Assembly (NCBI GenBank): GCA_002224055.1
Contig: AZLU01000336.1
Location: 1-31,648, forward strand
DNA length: 31,648 nucleotides
Reading direction: 5' to 3'
DNA from: Pezizomycotina sp. ARF18
Lineage: Eukaryota > Ascomycota
The notes beneath the pieces were generated by a model. That model was not told where the DNA came from. It made no database searches and saw nothing but the letters and a program-made list of their open reading frames with translations. Of the stretch, positions 29,038 to 31,648 are shown piece after piece (the stretch's first letter is position 1; every line of letters begins with the position of its first letter). Made by a program: the position numbers and the translations under genes.

Positions 29038-31648
29038 AAATTTACACTCCGTTCGTAGACGATGATGCACTACATGAAGTCTTATGCTAACATCTTGCGT
29101 TGAGACATGTACGAATGCTCCACTTTACGATAAATAAAACTAAACAGGTCCCCTCTGATTTATGTATTCTAAGCAAATTTCGCATCCCGAACCTCCATCA
29201 CGTACCCCACCCTGCTCTCTATGTCTCACTTGGATTCACCGCTTCCAAAGCCGCTGCTTCCTTCCTCGTAACCCCACTCTTATCAACGGAGGATGCTTTT
29301 TATGAAGCTTATTGTGCTCGCCGATGCTAGCAAGGGCTGGACGTATTGTATTCCTTATTGGTATGACTACCAATGCTTGGGAGGGGGTTGTAGACGTAGT
29401 CCTGCCTGTCAGCAGCAAGTGGATGTCTGCTTGGTCGGTTTTCAGCGAAGGACGGTAGCGGAGGGATTCTGTCAACATCTTGTCGGGCTTATTAAATCGT
29501 CTTGCGGTCGCGCGGTCGCCGCAGTTTCGGGTTGATTCTGCGCACTCGTGATATAGGGATTGGTATCTTGTGCATTTAAAGGTTTCGAGCGCTTCCATCG
29601 TTCGACAAGCCTGTTCCAGTCAACGCAGCGCCTGAATTTCGAGTTTTGTTGCCAAAACAGATCCAGCAGGCAAATTTGCTCTCTTTGCTCTTCTTCAGCA
29701 GCGGCTGGGCAGGCTGGTCATGGACTGCAGCAAGCGCAGCCGCTGGCCTCGAAGCCCCAACGCTTTTTATCTCGAGCAAGGCGTTGTCGCTAGTGCTGTC
29801 GCCTCCCATGGCACGAGACCCGGGCGCCGTAAAAGTTCACCGACGGTCGTGTTCGGACTAATCGACGAGCGACCGTCCGATGTCCGCGCCCAATGCTTCG
29901 CTGGAACGAACTCGCGTCTACCATGGCTGAACGACTCCCTGTACGTTGTGGTGGTGAATGTCTCGTTGGACTTCGTAGCGGAGTTTCGTCCCGCACTATT
30001 CGCTTAATCTGCTCCTGGGTAACAGCTAGATTGTTAATTTACAATGTCAGAATGCTTGATAAATGGACTTCGGGCCTTGGTCAACCGAGGATTCTCGACA
30101 GTAGGGAACGACTAACGTTGTCTGTACGAGTCTCGATTGTAGCTGTGTGTCTCCGAGGCGCCGAGCTCGAAGCTGCGTCCAGATACTGGAACGCAGACTT
30201 TACATCAAGGTCGAGGTCGTTCCGATCCGCCATAATGGGTTGGTTGTTCCGTCCGAGAATCGCAGACTCAAATATCACTTCAGGTACAAAGTTGAACGAA
30301 ATATGTTTTAACAGGGGTAACACAACTTCTTTAAAATAAATAAAAAAAATGGGAATACGATAAAGCCGTGTTTATAGTTCATTAATTGATTTGATGCAAA
30401 TATTAAGTGAACAGATTCGTCTTTCCGGGGCGCGCTACGATGGCCTTTTAGTGACGCAATTCTCGGTCTTTGTTCGATACTCGGCTCTGTTCCCCGATCA
30501 TATTGTTCGCCACTAGCGCGGCACATCTCTCCAAGACTGTCGACCAATAACCAGCGATTCGCTTGTTCTGGGAACAATGGGCTGAGCCTCTTGGGGCTTT
30601 CAGTAGGTTTTCAGTCCAGCAGTGAGACCTTTGTGAACCGGTTTCGTGATCACTTAGGCTCTGACAGCTGCTGGCTTACTTACCTACAAGTGGACTAATC
30701 GCTATATCGTAGTGAAGGGGAAATCAAACTCAGTCTTTGCAACTCAGGTTTGTGGTGAAACAGTTTCAACGCGTTGAGTCGCTCTAGGGCTTCTGACGGA
30801 GATTGTGAATCCTTAGGTTGAAGTTCTCCGGTGGCCCCAACCTCGACGGGCGCCAATAACACTGTTTCGAACAGAAACTCCCTAACAACCGCGTCTGAGT
30901 TGCAGCACATACATGTAGATGTTTCTTTGAACCGGAGCAGTTATAAGCGATAAGAGGAAAGACTAGAAGTCAACCTTATGAGAGCGAAAGTCACGATGCT
31001 CACGCCCCAGAAGTAATATAGCAGCGGATGATTCCGTCAACGCCACCGTTTTATCTTTGTCGCCAAATGTATCGGAACATACAGCGCCCATTACCGACGA
31101 TATCCCTTGTTTTATTTGTTACACACCGGACGACCCCAGACCCTTGCCGTATCCACAATTCCAAATTGAGTGCCCCTGTCCCGAACCCCCTTTCGCTATC
31201 GCATGCTTGTTATAAATAAGCTTTGCTTGGCCCGCTCTGGAGAAAATACTTCCTCGGTCTTTCCTAGGCATCATCCATCGCGATCGAGATTGAAAAACAA
31301 GAATCAAATATAAACATGAGAAGTCGATCATCGCTCGAGCGAGCCTCGTGGCGGCCATTTCATAAACGTCACGTACGCGCAGACAACGCCTTTTGTGCCG
31401 TAAGTCAAAAGACTCCGCTGCTACTATCAAAAACGCGACTAACACCGGCTAATCTATAGCAAAAATGCTTTGAGCCGGGTTCCTCAGCCTTAGCACGTGT
31501 GGTATAGCAGACATTAGCTGCCTCTGCCAACCGGAGCGCCTAAAGGCGATCGCAGCCTGTATTCTCCCAGCGTGTTCGGCGGACTCGTTCGGTTTATCGC
31601 GGGCCGCAGCACTCGATCGTATTGTGTCCCTGCATGCGCTGTAAGTTG
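28849..31648. other. Region without an identified gene
   Basis: Open frames are short and none matches a family I know. Several minus-strand frames between about 30910 and 29240 have coding-like composition (for example one starting MADRNDLDLDVKSAFQYL near 30233) and could be pieces of one indel-broken minus-strand gene. On the plus strand, 29302-29535 encodes a short cysteine-rich frame. None is solid enough to annotate as a gene. Confidence 0.4.
29006..29043. repeat. Homopolymer block T then A
   Basis: About 11 T followed by about 25 A, then TTT. It could be an insertion scar, such as the poly-A end of a retroposed sequence, or simple slippage. The exact lengths are unreliable in any read technology. 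Confidence 0.8.

Noticed and set aside
31119-31445. 108-codon minus frame with a hydrophobic start (MLVAFLIVAA)
   Set aside because: The hydrophobic stretch is only about 10 residues, the rest matches nothing, and there are no splice signals or neighbours to support a gene.
1-31648. CRISPR arrays, rRNA genes, insertion sequences, complete transposons
   Set aside because: No regularly spaced repeats, rRNA core sequences, or transposase/reverse-transcriptase motifs were seen. The organism is a fungus, so CRISPR is not expected.

Overview
The window is nuclear DNA of a filamentous ascomycete (Pezizomycotina). Genes are interrupted by short GT-AG introns of about 60-120 bp with CTAAC/CTRAC-like branch points. 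The recognisable proteins (an ABCC drug/conjugate exporter, a CYP504 cytochrome P450, a LaeA-like TAM-domain methyltransferase, Kex2-type secreted precursors) are typical of that group. I cannot name the species.

Layout. 1-4712 is mostly gene-poor, with an A-rich microsatellite at the left edge and one doubtful coding patch. 4713-10183 (+) is an eight-exon ABCC transporter. 11579-13180 (+) is a single-exon CYP504 P450 of the phenylacetate/hydroxyphenylacetate hydroxylase type. 13701-14189 (+) is a small SnoaL/NTF2-like gene carrying two in-frame TAG codons. 15811-19789 (+) is a seven-exon gene for a secreted polyprotein with twelve Lys-Arg (Kex2) sites and six six-cysteine modules. About 21516-23287 (+) is a TAM-domain methyltransferase. 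Facing it on the minus strand are three small secreted cysteine-rich genes (23572-24146, 24992-25759, 25794-26152). About 27594-28848 (+) is a histidine-rich fungal protein. 28849-31648 has no gene I can identify.

The most interesting object is the cysteine-module family. In the polyprotein each module has the spacing C-x(6,8)-C-x(5,16)-C-x(5,11)-C-x(4,6)-C-x(6,16)-C. A phase-1 intron always falls between the first and second cysteine, so each internal exon is a symmetrical 1-1 cassette that can be duplicated without breaking frame. At least two of the three small minus-strand genes show the same module start and the same phase-1 intron position, so the locus looks like a local family of one- to six-module secreted precursors. 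With a methyltransferase, a P450 and an exporter in the same 22 kb, a processed-peptide locus is possible, but that link is inference.

Caution on quality. Almost every conserved gene here is broken by frameshifts, and most look like loss of one base from a short homopolymer (for example CCC to CC) while the family motifs on either side stay intact. This fits residual indel error of an under-polished long-read assembly better than independent decay of every gene. I therefore describe the genes as broken coding sequences rather than confirmed pseudogenes. The SnoaL-like gene is the exception, because its stops look like substitutions.
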